Below the pieces are notes generated by a model. It saw only the letters and a list, made by a program, of their open reading frames with translations. It did no database searches and had not been told where the DNA came from. This document shows, piece by piece, positions 1 to 12,970 of a stretch of DNA of 64,000 bases (within the stretch, counting starts at the first letter, position 1; every line of letters begins with the position of its first letter). The DNA is from Cladopsammia gracilis (Eukaryota > Cnidaria > Anthozoa > Scleractinia > Dendrophylliidae): NCBI GenBank assembly GCA_022457155.1, contig JAJGOT010000197.1, positions 1,070,001 to 1,134,000 on the forward strand. The letters are read 5' to 3'. The position numbers were made by a program, and so were the translations under genes.

Positions 1-93
1 AATTATTTTTGCACCTGTTCTTTTAAAAATTTTAAATTTCTACTCTATTTCCAACAATTTAACGTCAATTTGTTCTGACAATGGAGGTTCCCT

Positions 94-940
94 TTAAAGG
101 CCCATGTTCACCCAATCTGCTTTGCGCGCCCGGGCTGATTTTCGTTCAGACGGAAAATCGAAAAATCGACGTGCCAGCCAATCATAATGCTACATTGAAC
201 AATTGAACCGTTTCAAAACATAAACACAAGCGCGCAAAGCAGATTGGGTGCACGCCGGGCCAGGAGCAAGCAAAATCGCGCCATTTCAAACGCGGTCATT
301 AATAACTTTCTATGTTTTCATCCGATTAATCTAAAATTTTAGACCAGAACAGATCTCCTCATTACCGAGGTACGCAAGATTTTGGTTTTTCATTTTAACG
401 TTTTTTTGGCGGGAAAATGACGTCACTAACTTGGCGCCAAAATTTAAATGTGACATTTTGAAACATTTCATTACTGATTCTGAAAGAGCATGTTCCCACG
501 ACTCCAAAACTGAAGAAATAACTGAAATATCTTAATTCAGTAAAAAGATATCATTAATTGAATTTTGAAATTCCCGCCATTTTGTTACTAAAAATAGCAC
601 AAATTGAAAGTTCAAGTGATTATAACTTTGGACTCAATTAAGATATTTCAGTTATCTCTTCAGTTTTGGAGTCATGGAAACATGCTCTTTCAGAATCAGT
701 AATGAAATGTTTCAAAATGTCACATTTAAATTTTGGCGCCAATTTAGTGACGTCATTTTCCCGCCAAAAAAACGTTAAAATGAAAAACCAAAATCTTGCG
801 TACCTCGGTAATGAGGAGATCTGTTCTGGTCTAAAATTTTAGATTAATCGGATGAAAACATAGAAAGTAATTTATGACCGCGTTTGAAATGGCGCGATTT
901 TGCTTGCTCCTGGCCCGGCGTGGTGAACATGGGCCTTTAA
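94..940. mobile_element. TTAA-flanked foldback element with nested MITE
   Basis: TTAA at 94-97 and 937-940 flank inverted termini AGGCCCATGTTCACC and its complement. The arms (about 250-540 and 630-925) are nearly identical over almost 300 bp. The left arm is interrupted at about 109-250 by a smaller element with its own inverted ends (CCAATCTGCTTTGCGCG). TTAA flanks suggest a piggyBac-type mobiliser. It sits in a CLN3 intron; no coding capacity is seen. Confidence 0.85.
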
Positions 941-1759
941 GTGGTGCAAGGGCCTGCTTTGCTGAGCAAAAATACAAGAAGGTAATCATACGTGAAACCA
1001 CGCTCTAGAAAAATTGCAGGCTTGAGTTTTGCGAATTTATATATACATTAAATAAAGTAAGCTTATATCGTTTTAAATTATAGCGTTTTTTAAAATTATG
1101 AACCTATTGAATTAACTGAAGTAAAAACGGGTGGAAGAGAAAAAAGAAATTTCGTCGTAGTAGGCACTTGAAGTGACTCAAGTTTTGAACCTCGTGCCAA
1201 AAGCAAATACAAATTGACAAGGATCTGAATGGAACAGTTTGTTTGCACACTCGGTGATTTACACTGTTGGGCAACTACAACCGTGGATAAAAGACCTTGG
1301 GACACCTAAGAAAAGACTACGCATTCACAAAGTAAGTCTTTCGAAGAGAAAAACTATCGTTCCAATTCCTGGTCTCTCTGCCCCCCCCCCCCCCCCCCCC
1401 CCCCCTAATACGAAGTTGAGACATTGCGGCTTGGTTATATGCATAAAAATTAACATTGTATCGGCGGGAGTAGGGAGGGGGAGGCGAACACAAAGACAAT
1501 TTGTGGGTACAAAGGTTGCGGTGTCCCAAAACTTCTGACCAGGGTTGTAGTAACTAAGGTTTTTTTCCTCTCGGCAACGGCAACGAGGGGAATAGTGATT
1601 TATTCAAGCATTAAAGGAGTTTCAATGTTTTCTCGCTCCCATGCGCAAAATGCTCTAAGAGGAGGATTTCGAGTAAACTATCGTAGGGAGAGCGAATTAT
1701 TATTTTTGGAGATCTATTCAAGAAAAAAAAAACTCGCAGAAACAATTCTTGTCTTGCAG
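941..1759. other. CLN3 intron remainder
   Basis: No exon is convincing here. It contains a poly-C run of about 25 bases at 1381-1405 and otherwise unremarkable AT-rich sequence. Confidence 0.5.
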
Positions 1760-2890
1760 CCATGACAACCTGGGCTTGTGTTTCACCAAAGACAACAATT
1801 GTATGTATGGCCCCTGTGCTTCTCTTGATCATGGTCTCCTATTACGTCATGGACAAGAAACAGTTGACGTCTTCGAGTCCTCCAACGGATAAACATGGCG
1901 GAGTAGCGTACACTGCACTGAAGATGGAAGGTAAGGCAGGTTTTACACTGATGAGTTATGGATACAATTTCTCGATATTCTTCTAGGAATTGGGAAATAA
2001 TTTATTTTAGTTGGCAACTTGGACCGCATAACACAGACGTGTTACAGCATAATAAACAACACCACTTGTACAAAGTACTGCTCATTAGTGTTTTTTTTTA
2101 TGAAACCTCACACTTCTGGGTTCATTTTTACCTTGTACGGCATATAAAACCACCACAGTTTTTAATATACTAACCGTTAGTAACTATTAAAAGGCTTTTC
2201 ATGTCGCATTTTCCAACAGAAGATGGATGCGACAACTCACAGAATACTGAAAATGGTTCTTTATCTCGTGGTGAAAAATTCCTGGTGATCCGTCAGATGT
2301 TGTCAGACCTGATTCCAGTGTTTATCGCATTTTTCTCAGAATATCTGATCATGGACGCTGTCATAACAACACTGGCATTTTCCAACTCTCCTTTTAATCC
2401 CCGTGACCACTATCAATACTACATCTTCACCATCATGGGGAGTAAGACGTTGGCACTCTCTTATCTTGTGGTACTGTCCTACATCAAAGCGGAATGGGTC
2501 GAAAAAGTTAAGTTCCCGTATCTATGGATTCTTGCGATAATCGAAGTTATGCACCTTCTGTTTTTCATCCTGGCGGCCTGGTACCGATTTCTACCAAATG
2601 TGTGGATAGTTTTGCTTCTCTTATTTACCTGCGGTTTAAATAGCGGCGTTTGTTTTGTCAACGTTTTGGCATTCTTCAGGGATAGTTTCGAGGGCCGTTA
2701 TCAGGAATTTGTTATGGGGTACACCGCCTTGCCCTTTGCTGCGGGAATATTTGTGGCGTCATTGTTGGGGCTTCAAACTGAGCCCCTCCTACTGGAACAT
2801 TGCATGATGTCTGTCAATAAAACTGACCTCTGTTTTACAAGATCAAAAAATCACGATCGTTTTACTTTATTTTATTCTCCTCAATCTTAA
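1760..2890 (+). CDS. CLN3 (battenin)-like protein, C-terminal two exons (5' part off window)
   Basis: Two exons join in frame: 1760-1930 (acceptor ttgcag, donor gtaagg) and 2220-2890 (acceptor ccaacag, stop TAA). The first ends on codon base 1 and the second supplies bases 2-3, giving ...ALKMEEDGCDN. About 280 residues are present. The first exon encodes a membrane segment (APVLLLIMVSYYV). The second has an IPVFIAFFSEYL segment that parallels the conserved VPL..VYFAEY segment of CLN3, then FILAAWYRFLP, CFVNVLAFF and FVMGYTALPFAAGIFVASLLGL, in the order of the CLN3 C-terminal half. CLN3 proteins are multi-pass membrane proteins of lysosomes and late endosomes, linked in people to Batten disease. 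The tail past LLGL is about 37 residues, longer than the short human tail. AATAAA lies at 2952-2957. The N-terminal half must lie before position 1. It could be a lineage-specific CLN3 paralogue rather than the direct orthologue. Confidence 0.82.
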
Positions 2891-2988
2891 AACTCTGCTG
2901 TAATAACCGGGTGCTTAATGATTTAGTCGTGATTTCTTGTTTTAGTTTGAAAATAAAGATGCCCAGATAATTTTTTTTTTCAATAGAG

Positions 2989-3377
2989 TTAAAGGGACAC
3001 TGTCACCTATTTTTAGTATCACTTTGAAAAGCCAAAAAACATATTTGTTTCAATGGAAACCTTAAAATAATGGTCCAGTTTTGTTAACAAATACTCTATC
3101 AGTGCACAGAAACAAGTATTTGTTATCTTTTGCTGTGGATGGCCAGGATGGAAATGGATTGCAACTTGAAAAATTGGCCAATTTTTTCAAGTTCCTCCCA
3201 AGAGTCATGTAAAAATCTCAGAAAAACGTATTATGGTTTGTTCTTCCTTGAAGAAATCACTTGATATTATCTTCTTGGTGTTCTAAAAGCAATTTCTGTT
3301 GAGCAAAGGTACTTTGTCATATATTTTGTGTATTTTGACCAAAAAACAGCAAAATCTGCTTGACAATGCTCCTTTAA
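2989..3377. mobile_element. TTAA-flanked MITE
   Basis: TTAA followed by AGGGACACTGTCACC at the left; the right end is GACAATGCTCCT followed by TTAA. The inverted ends match in about 9 of 12 positions. The interior is non-coding. A second AGGGACAC start abuts the right TTAA, so two elements may be juxtaposed. Confidence 0.6.
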
Positions 3378-5032
3378 AGGGACACAGCTTCACACGAATA
3401 GCCGATTTCACCGACTGCTGAGTGCTTGAGCTGTGTGCAGACCCGCAAATATGATTCGCCGGTTATGATTCGCGCGAGAGGTTACCAAGCAGCATATACT
3501 CGACAATTACGTTGAGAATTATGTTGACTTCTACAAAGATGATGTATAAAATCATTTATCGTCAGCATGTATACGTATCCATCACCAAGGAAACATTGAG
3601 GTGTCCTTGTACCAGTACTAGATTTGTATCGAAAATTGTACAACGGTATATCGAATTTTCAAAAATTTAAGGTAGCTCTGAACCCCACCTACAGATTTTT
3701 TTTAAACTTTGCCAAAAGTTGTATCTTATCCTACTGATCAAAATTCGACAATAAAAAATGGGGTTCACTGAGTCATTTTTGAGTTATTAACACTTAAAGC
3801 TGAAATTAAGGGTGTTTTCAGCACGTTATGCTGTTGCTATAGTACCATATTGTGTCATAAAAATGATAACAACGTGTTCACCAATCGTTGGGCATTCGTC
3901 CGATATCATGATTATAGCATCAACTGATAAAGAGTGGCTTTAATGACCCATCAAAATCTAAGTCTTGGAAAGTGCTGGAAATTGTTGGGAGCCACCTTAA
4001 GTGATCACATCACTTTTTCCTGCACCAAGGGTGGTCGCTTAAGGGAGAGTTGACTGTATTATACAGGTAAACAAAAGGCAAAAACTTAAATTTTATAGAT
4101 CTTGTACGAACAGCTTACTGCGCCTTTCAATAACATGCGGAATTTGAAATTCAAATTTCCACCAACAGCTGCGTTTTACACTGCCGTCAATCATCTTAGC
4201 TTACCTCTCAGGAAACAGATCTTCACTTCAATGAGGTCAAAAGGTCACGTCCGTGCATTATGATTGGTAGATTTCGATCCATTTTGTTTGTTTCTTTTTT
4301 ACATAGTCCGTTGGCTTTCGTATTAATTATGATTGACGGTAGGGAATAACGCAACTGTTGGTGGAGATTTGAATTTCAAATTCCGCATGTTATTGAAAGG
4401 CGCAGTAAGACCGTAAAAAAGTTTATGACGTTCAGGTGTTTCGTTTGAGGCCGGAGGCCGGACGAAACGGCCGGTCGCCGAGTGACATGTAAAGTCCGGT
4501 ACTTTCACACGAAATAATTATTTTCTCAAGAGTAAATAAATCGAATGATTTTGTATTCTGCTTATCAAAGATAGAGTTGAGCCTTATTTTGCTCACTTAA
4601 CACTGTGATTCCATTAGAATCTACTGAAAACGGTCGCCTGCAGACTGATAATTATTATAATTGCCAATTCAAATATTTATTTTTTTTGTGTGAGCATTTT
4701 AATGCCTTAAAAGATCTTCCCAGTTAACCACTTCCAGTCCAGGGAACACAAGAAATGGCGTTTGAGACAGTCCAACTTCAAAAATTTCCCAGGGACACAT
4801 ACCCCCAGAAACCCCTAGAAATTCGAGCTTTCGCAGTCATGTTCGAACCTATGGCGCCCAAGTCCATTTGTTCCACCAATGAATCCGGTACTTTAAAATG
4901 TTACCGAAAACCCTGTCACGTTCGATGTTCATTATTGGTGTTTTCCGACACCACTTTTAATATCGTTGTCATCGTCAATTACAACAGCAGAACGCTCTTT
5001 CATCTTGAAGCATTGAACAATAATGGTTTTTC
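3378..5032. other. Intergenic, no gene recognised
   Basis: AT-rich. A roughly 75-bp segment is repeated in inverted orientation: about 4110-4185 against 4325-4400 (tgcggaatttgaaattcaaa / gaatttcaaattccgcatg). A frame of 93 codons at 4755-5036 is open but unlike any family I know. Confidence 0.45.
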
Positions 5033-5034
5033 TT

Positions 5035-5169
5035 AGGCCCTGTTTACATGAGGTAGGGTGCCCCTAGGGTGTAGGGCCAACTCTCTTTGTTTGAAAACCT
5101 CCAGGGAAAAGAAAACAAAGAGAGTTGGCCCTACACCCTAGGGTCACCCTACCTCATGTAAACAGGCCC
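5035..5169. mobile_element. Hairpin MITE, 135 bp
   Basis: Nearly perfect inverted repeat with arms of about 55 bp beginning GGCCCTGTTTACATGAGG and a loop of about 20 bp. No coding capacity. Confidence 0.85.
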
Positions 5170-5880
5170 TTAAAATGCTACACCCAGTACTATGATCATA
5201 ATTTTGAGCCCCTGATCCCGCAAAAAATGTTGACCCACGCGATAATACTGCAAATAAACTTAGCGTGACATAAATATGCATTGTGTGAAACGAGACAACT
5301 GATGGCGTAATACATTGGGGAGTTACAAAATAGTTCACATTCCAATGATGACCCGACCGACTGATCGAGTGCTCATTTGCAAATTTCTCATGTAACACTA
5401 GAAAACGGGAGAGCGTGAAGAGCATGAACAATAAGAGATCACCAACACTCATTTTACTTCTTCCCTTTGTTTGATAAATATGCTGCTAAGCCGAGGTTTT
5501 GTCCCGGGGGGGGGGGGGGGGGTGGGTACTCTGCAAATTTTTGGGTGGGGACGTGCCGCTGGGACTCTGAGATCCTTAACCTATACTAGACCATTTTAGC
5601 TGCATTTTGCAACCCTATCCTAGACTACACACAGAAAACCCCTATCCTATCCTAGACCTATTCCAGACTCGCTATTTTCCAGAAACTCGTTCACTATCAC
5701 AGTTATTAGTTAACAGGGGTCAGTAAAAATGCCGTACTGCCCGCCGTACCGATTTTTAAATGCCATTTGCCAGTAAACCTTGTCTATACTAAATTCTTTA
5801 CGCCAACTGATCAGTTTCGCGGAAAATGATACCCTATTCTAGACCAAAAATCTGTGATTACTATATCCTATCCCAGACTA
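5170..5880. other. Intergenic with poly-G and CTATCCTA-rich repeat
   Basis: Holds a G run at about 5506-5522 and a stretch (about 5575-5880) rich in the motif CCTATCCTAGAC, probably the body of a dispersed repeat. No gene seen. Confidence 0.5.
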
Positions 5881-6247
5881 GGGGTGGCGAATGGTACCTT
5901 CAAAATCGTGGGTCTCGGAAAATTTTGGTCCGGTCTCGAAATCTCGGCAGTTTTTGTTTTAAGTCTCAAAGTCTCGTTTGGCTGGTGTTTTTTCTGTCTC
6001 GGAGTCTCGGATTTTTTTCCTCAAGGCCTCGGAGTCTCAGTTACTTTTGTCAAGCATTCTCATTCTTCATCCTTGTTCGTTGTTTGATAGGTGAATCGGA
6101 TATTTTTAGCATTGAGTCTCGGGCTCGGTTTTTTCCCGCATTGGGTCTCGCGCTCGGATTTTATAACGTAGCTGCGGTCGCGGTCTCCTATTTTGAAAAA
6201 AGAGTCTCGCCGTCTCGGCGAGTCTGGGATTTACCATTCGCTACCCC
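5881..6247 (+). mobile_element. hAT-like nonautonomous element, copy 1 (367 bp)
   Basis: Ends GGGGTGGCGAATGGTA and TACCATTCGCTACCCC are inverted repeats. The interior is rich in GTCTCG repeats. Flanked by CCAGACTA on the left (5873-5880) and TTCAAGTG on the right (6248-6255), which do not match each other; they match the flanks of copy 2 at 13636-14002. Open frames across it in more than one frame reflect its composition, not genes. Confidence 0.85.
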
Positions 6248-9200
6248 TTCAAGTGGTCCTGGAAAAACTAAAAAACGTTTTCTGTAATTAAACCTACGCG
6301 TGATCGAGCAAACAAATTGTACTAAAACAAATTGGTTTGTTTTAGAATTCGTTTCTCCCACCACGGTCCGGCCTTTACATTGTCTTACAGTATGTTAATT
6401 ATGGCAAATATTTCAAACAATCTTCAATGTGGATATCTATGAAATATGATTGTTATTAATGAGCTTCGTGGTATGTGAATTAATGAATGATGGTGCAACT
6501 TTATTCACCCATGCGCAAGTATACCAAAATGAGTTTTGAATTTTCTTAACGATCTTTTCACTTGCCGGCACTGTGGTGAAACGTCATTGATCGCCTAGAT
6601 TAGAGCATTCAAAGTAAAGTTCTCCAGGATATTTGTGGGCATGCCATTGATTGTCAAGCATACAAAATGAGGGTTAGTGCAAGATGAATGCAATCGTTAC
6701 TGAACACGTCGAGGCTCCAAGTCGACACTGAGAATGGACTAGTTCATGACAGCATCTCTCTAAAAAGGATTTGGAAATGGTTCCGTTCCGTGTGTTGAAG
6801 CAAAAGATTCTTGAAGTTATTGTAAGATTGTTTGATAACGTGGTAAGTAATATCTACTGACCTTTTAGTACGACCACCAATTGCCCGAGCTAAAATATTA
6901 ATGGCACATTGGCGACACGAGAAAAGATAATTCGATATATTTTGAAATCGGGACCAAATTTATTTCTCTCTATTCAGTATATCCTTATTAGTAAGAATTC
7001 TGAAAATTTCCTCTCCTCGTTAAAAGTTTACCATAGGGGGTAAAATTATTTTTCAATTGAGTAATGACTGGTTCTTCTTTATAATTGCATTGATTTTCGT
7101 TTCGTTTCAACAGTTATGCAAATAATACGTCGAGAAGATCTGAAAAACATGGAACTTTACCTTCGAAAGAAAGAGCAAGAGAATTGCAATGTAAGTACTT
7201 AGCAATGACAACTTATCTGTTTCCCCTTTATTATAGCAATAATTTGCCAATGGCGCAAACCAAGCGATTATTGCAGAAATCAGACTTTAAAACATCTCAA
7301 ACACATGTGTGCCTTTCCGTACACGTCTTGAAAAACTTTTCTGACCCGAAATGCTATGTTCTGTCCAGCATGGTTTCCAACAATTATTCCGTGTCTGTTG
7401 ATTTTAAGCTTGAATTTAAATAATTATAGCTCTCGGAAGCGAAATTTATTCGGGAACTTTGAGAAACACACATCAGATACGATTACAAGAAAAACCTGAA
7501 AACATTTTTTTTCTTCGTTTGATTGAACACCGAAAACCAATCAGAAAAATTGCAAAAAAAAGTATGTGACGGTAATATTAATATTAATTACTTTCGCAGG
7601 ATGCCAAGCCTTGAACGACAAGATAATAGACTAAAATGTCCAGCAAGATATGCAAGGCAAGATATAATTCTATTCATTTCATGTATAATGCCAATTATAA
7701 TTAACATGTATATAACCGAGACCACCGGGATTCAAACTCGGGTCATATTGATGGGAGGCGACCTCGTCTCCCTGTGTTTTCAACTATTGGATTTAACTGT
7801 ATGAAGTAACTTAAATCAACAACTCTTTCGATGGAATCGAATTGAGCTTAAGCACATCGGCAAAACAAAGTAAAAGAACGGAATGATGGCCGACAATAGC
7901 TGCCTAGTTGTGACTCCAAGCTGGGTGGAGGGTTTCGTGCGTTCCACTTGGTGCTTGTCTACTTTCTCGCTTTCCCGTTAGGCAACTGACAGTCTGGTCG
8001 GGGTGATCCTCCAAACCCGAGTGAAATCGGCGACATTCTAGCGCGCATTGCACACAGGTACTGTATCGCACGTCAACGCAATTGACTACCGGGTGGCTCA
8101 ATCCAGAGCCAACCAATACTGTACCGTGCTGTTAGGATGACAGGTAGTTTCAACGGGTCCCTGGCGAGCTCATCACGAGGGCTGTAGCTGAAAGGACGGT
8201 CTGTATTCAAGCGGGGGTCACCAACTTTCGTTTCTGTACTTAATGTTCTGGATCAAAAATGCCAATAACATAAACTAACTACAGTTTTTCTTATAAAGAC
8301 TTGTTGCTCTGTAATAATAGTATTATAATAATTTAGCCTAAAAAGTCACATTTCTGAAATCCGAATGAAGGAATGGACGAATTAACTAAGGTGATCCCGG
8401 AAATTTTGATGCAATGATGAAAGCAGTTGTATGTAAAGCGCAGAATATATTCTGGCCTGACTGAATGGGATTCGAATTAACCCATGTACAACAAGAGCTC
8501 TGCCACTAATCTATCAATCCCCTCTGCTACAATTTGCGAGGAAATAAAATTACTGTTACAAATGTCTATTATGAAACATCACGGACAAGAACAGGGGATG
8601 ACAACTTACCTTAGCAGAAGAGCCATCTGTTTATAAACCGTACTGACTGATTGTGTTTTAAGTTTGTAGATGTGTATCAACTAGACAGAAACGCTTAGTG
8701 GAATGGCAATAAAACTGAAGTCAATGTCTCTCATCAAGTTTGGTAAGTTACTTTATAATAAAAAATCAAATGATATGTTAATGTGACGTAATAAAATAAT
8801 AGCTACCTCAATCACCACCAGCGGATAGGAAAATTGGAGAAAAATCTTCTGAGTTAGATGAAAACCACTTACATACCTACGCGAATATCAAAAGAAGTCC
8901 GGATTCAAAACCGGAGAAGAGTCTTTCTATGTGCATAATGTTTATTTTTTAATTTTGTTTGTTATTGGTTATTACTTTTCATTTGTTATTTAAAGCGGGG
9001 TACACGTGAATTTGTCCGTCTATTAATTATTAACTACAAATTCTAATTTTAAAACTTCACTAACTCTTCAATATTTCTTATTTTTCTTAATTTTACAAAT
9101 CCTTTGAGAAAAACTATTTCCTCCCAAACATACCCAAAAATCGCCCAAAAATTCACAAATCACCTCATAACATAGATTCATGAGATGAGCATAGAGTTTT

Positions 9201-11380
9201 TGGATTGCTCGAGACGACGGTGAACGAGATATTTCCATTAAAGCCATGTCAAGTGGCGGAAAAATGGCGTTAATGTGGACCTCCGCCTTAATCAATGAAT
9301 CTTTTCGTTTCGAGGGGGGGAGGGGGCGGAGGGGGGGGGGGGCCTAATGTTCTCCTTACGGCCAATAATGTTTGAAGGGCTAACTTTAATATCTTGTAAT
9401 TTATTATTTCTTTTTTCAGTTTGGCACAAACTACAACTCATGATGATCTTGATTATTGGAAAAAGTCGACTGTGTGCTAAAAGAATAGAAGACTAATAGA
9501 ACAAACATTAAGGTATGCGAGCTTCGTAAAAGTAGCTTAACTCTGAGGACTATTTTTTCTCGATTATTTTTTGGCAGACATTGTATAAACGGCTCAATCG
9601 AATAAAGCATTGCCAACGCTGTGTCATACAGCGTTCCTTTAGGTCAGCAACAAGTAAAGGTATCTGGGACGAAAATGCTTATTAGTTAGATCAGGGGACA
9701 AGGCCGGATAATAATAGTTGAAGAGATAAAATAAACTGACTGAAAATATTCCAATCTCTAGTCTAGTCTGTACCTCAATATGGCAGTTAGTTTTTGCGTC
9801 TTTGCGCACTACACTTTTAGATAATAATTATGCTTAACCGGCGCCCGTTCTCTCAAGTCATGTGTGCTTGCGCTGCTATTTCGGGACCAAATCATGAGCT
9901 CATTTTCCCCGGCTCGGAGAACAGAAAGCTGAGTCTAGTAAAATCCGTTATTCAACCACTAACTTTGAATCTGTTCTATTTTAGGGCGTTTTCATTGGTT
10001 AGGAAGACACCACGAATTTGTTTATCTGGATTTCACCTCACTGGAAACTGATACGCTAGCCTTTCAAGAGTGTTCACTTCATCGTGAAGAGTCAGACAGA
10101 CAAAGCTGCTGTTTATGAAATCAAAAACAATGTTATTTTCTGACAATAATGATAAAAAAAAATTATGGATGAAAGGGTTAGAATAATTTTCATATCGATG
10201 TCATAGCAGTGATTGCAAGTGTCTCGGTTGTATGAGACAGACAACAACAATAATAACAAATTTAGATCGACGAATAGTTTGCTGCTTCGAAAAGAAAACG
10301 TTTTTCGTTCATTAATGTTTTACAAAACAAAGAGTTTCGATAGGGTGGTTTATATTGTGTTCTCTCATCTCGGTTTTCAAATTTTAGTCTATAGGACGAC
10401 AACTAGACATGAGTAGATTCAACCGAACATAATCTTCTCGGGGGTCTTCGTTTAAAGTGTAAGTAATCTACATGCCGGGCCCGGTTATTCGAAAGCTAAT
10501 TGGCACTAATATAGGACTTAAAAACAGTTTCTGCTGAATTATATGCCTTCCGGCCTTCTCGCGAGTGAAATTCATATTCAGAACAAAACATGAACTCGGG
10601 ACAAAAATGTTACAGAAATCCTCATTTAAAATTTAGCACTGAAGTAATAAAGCAAAATAGAACTAACTAAAAACTAAATCAAAATAATCTTAATCTAACA
10701 TTAAAAAAATATATTACTATTGAACAGGTAATAAAAAAATACAATGATAATATCAATGCAAAGAGGTATCACCTTTGAGCAGTTGTTCAGTTTAAGCATA
10801 TCAGTGTGGATTTCTGTAAATTCCTCTCGTCCTACTTTCGTACTATGCTAGAATTAGCAATTTGGGCAAGAGAAACAGCCGCAAACTTGAGATAGGCGCG
10901 ACTAAATTGGTTTTCGAACAACCGAGCCAACAACATTATTGTTAAAAGACAGCTGAACGAAAACATGCAAGTTTATAATTGAATTGAATTTTTTTTTATA
11001 TTGCTTTGTAATATTTTATGCAACTGAATAAAATATTGTAATCGACTTTGGCTTGAGTAGCAGTCATTTTAAAGGCAACAAGGCCTGGAATGCGAGACAA
11101 GACACGTCGAGCTAACAATTTATACTTGAGATGTTTTTACGAGTTTTAAATGCTAAGGCACTGGTCCATGTAAGACTGAGCAACCTGTTCTTCTCACCTT
11201 TCTTGCTCTCTAAAATGACTGATACCAGGCTACACAGCCTCCTCTTATTTTGTTCTACCTGTACACTCGCTGTAAAGAGCGAGTGTAGAAATGGAAAACT
11301 AGAATTGCTTAAGGCTAAGCCTTGGAAATGTTCGGGTTCAACAAGAACAAGAGGCAGAGAGATACTTGCTCTTATTTGAC
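6248..11380. other. Intergenic, no gene recognised
   Basis: AT-rich sequence with no convincing coding region. At about 7710-7790 there is a minus-strand tRNA B-box-like GAGTTTGAATCCC, perhaps a SINE remnant. A dispersed repeat lies at about 9068-9295, with relatives at 56215-56570. A G run is at about 9316-9342. This is most of a 7.4-kb segment bounded by two transposon copies. Confidence 0.5.
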
Positions 11381-12970
11381 CTGTAACTCAGTCGCTCATA
11401 CACTTTCATCAACTCTCATACGCTATCGTTATTTTTTACCATATGCGCGCGTTTTCATCTGACTCCCATGCGCTACAATAAACCTCCATGTATCCTTAAC
11501 AACTTACTACCCTCTCATCAACTCTCAATAGCGGATTCGTCCACCACTTTGCGGCGTTCGATCAAGGTCATTCGATCTCTTCAACTTTCTCGAGCTCATA
11601 TCAACTTCTTCTTATCTCGTCAAAGTTAGCGATCTTTTAAGCTTTCATGCACTCTTGTCTATGACTATAACAGCAAAAAAATAATAGTTAATCATAAACT
11701 CGCTTGCGTTCTCGTATGCTGTCGGCGATTCGCAGAGGTTTTGTCAACGTTCGTGCGATGTCGTCACCAACCATGCACTCTTATCATTTTCCATAACCTC
11801 TCGCCAACCTTCGTACGCAGTCATCAACCCTTTTGCTGCCTGATCCAACACTTGGTGGCTCATAAAAACTCTCTTTAGCTATAGTCTACCACGGTTCGCT
11901 GTCGTCGACTCTAAGGGGCTCACGTCAAACTTCGTACGATGTCGTGAACTATAATGCGGTCTCTATCGTGTCGTCAATTACCACGAGGTCTTACCAGCTA
12001 TTACGCATTTTAATCAAATTAGTCTAATACTCTCTGAACACTTAACTTTGAAGTGCTATTTCAAACCTTTGTACGCTCCATCGCTTCACACTCTAGCTTT
12101 CTCGTCAACCTTCGTTCGCTGTAATCAACCTTTAATCTTTTATTGAGAATGTAATTGCCCATAGCGAGGGCAATCCGGCAATGTTATAATTTGTCATTTG
12201 CTCTTGTCAATCTTCGTACATGGTCGTTCACTCTTTAACTTTCTCGTCTACCTTCGTACGCTCTCGTCAATCTCCGTACATGGTTGTTTACTCACCAGCT
12301 TTCTCGTGTACCTTCGTACGCTCTCCTCAATATTCGTACATGGTTGTTCACTCTCAAGCTTTCTCGTCCACCTTCGTACGCCCTCGTCAATCTTCGTACA
12401 TGGTCGTTCACTCTCTAGCTTTCTCGTCAACCTTCGTACGCTCTCGTCAATCTTCGGACATAGTCGTTCACTCTCAAGCTTTCTAGTCCACCTTCGTACT
12501 CTTTCGTCAAACTTCGTACATGGTCGTTCACTAGCTCTCAAGCGTTCTCGTCCACCTTCGCACGCTTTCGTCAATCTTCGTACATGGTCATTCACTCTCT
12601 AGCTTTCTTGTCAATCTTCATACGCTCTTTTCGTTCTTCGTACATGGTCGTTCACTCTCCAGCTTTCTCACCCACCTTCGTAGGCTGTCATCAACTATCA
12701 TGTGCTGCATCAGTTCTCCTTTGCTCTCTTCAATCCTTGTATACCCTCGTCAACTCTCGTGCGCATTCCTCCTACGCCGTCGTCGACTCTAACGCTCTCC
12801 CATCGGCCTCGTACGCTGTCGTAGACTATCATGCGCTCCCGTCATTTCTAATTAGCTGTCGTCAATTTTGTTGCAACTCCATCACCTTTTATGCAGTATC
12901 GCCACACTTCTTACGCTCTCGTTAACTCTCATGCACTTTTGTTGGCGTCGTGCGTTGTTATCAATTATTT
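11381..12970. repeat. Minisatellite: 60-bp core units in a degenerate array
   Basis: From about 12200 to 12690, 60-bp units are repeated about eight times (core cttcgtacgctctcgtcaat, then cttcgtacatggtcgttcac). Outside the core, from about 11380 to 12970, shorter degenerate TCAACYYTCRTRCGCT words continue. Because 60 is divisible by three, open frames with 20-residue repeats occur on both strands; they need not be coding. Confidence 0.85.

Noticed and set aside
1239..1538. Possible extra CLN3 exon in a 99-codon frame
   Set aside because: Runs through a poly-C tract, has no hydrophobic segment and no match to CLN3.
4755..5036. 93-codon frame
   Set aside because: Ends at a hairpin element, no family resemblance, no splice signals worth trusting.
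5826..6287. Open frames of 153 and 77 codons, repeated at 13639-14177
   Set aside because: They lie in two copies of the same nonautonomous transposon, are open in more than one frame, and have Ser/Phe/Leu-rich composition from GTCTCG repeats.
12198..12602. Repetitive open frames of 134, 115 and 88 codons
   Set aside because: A 60-bp tandem repeat keeps several frames open on both strands; there is no splice or start context and no family match.
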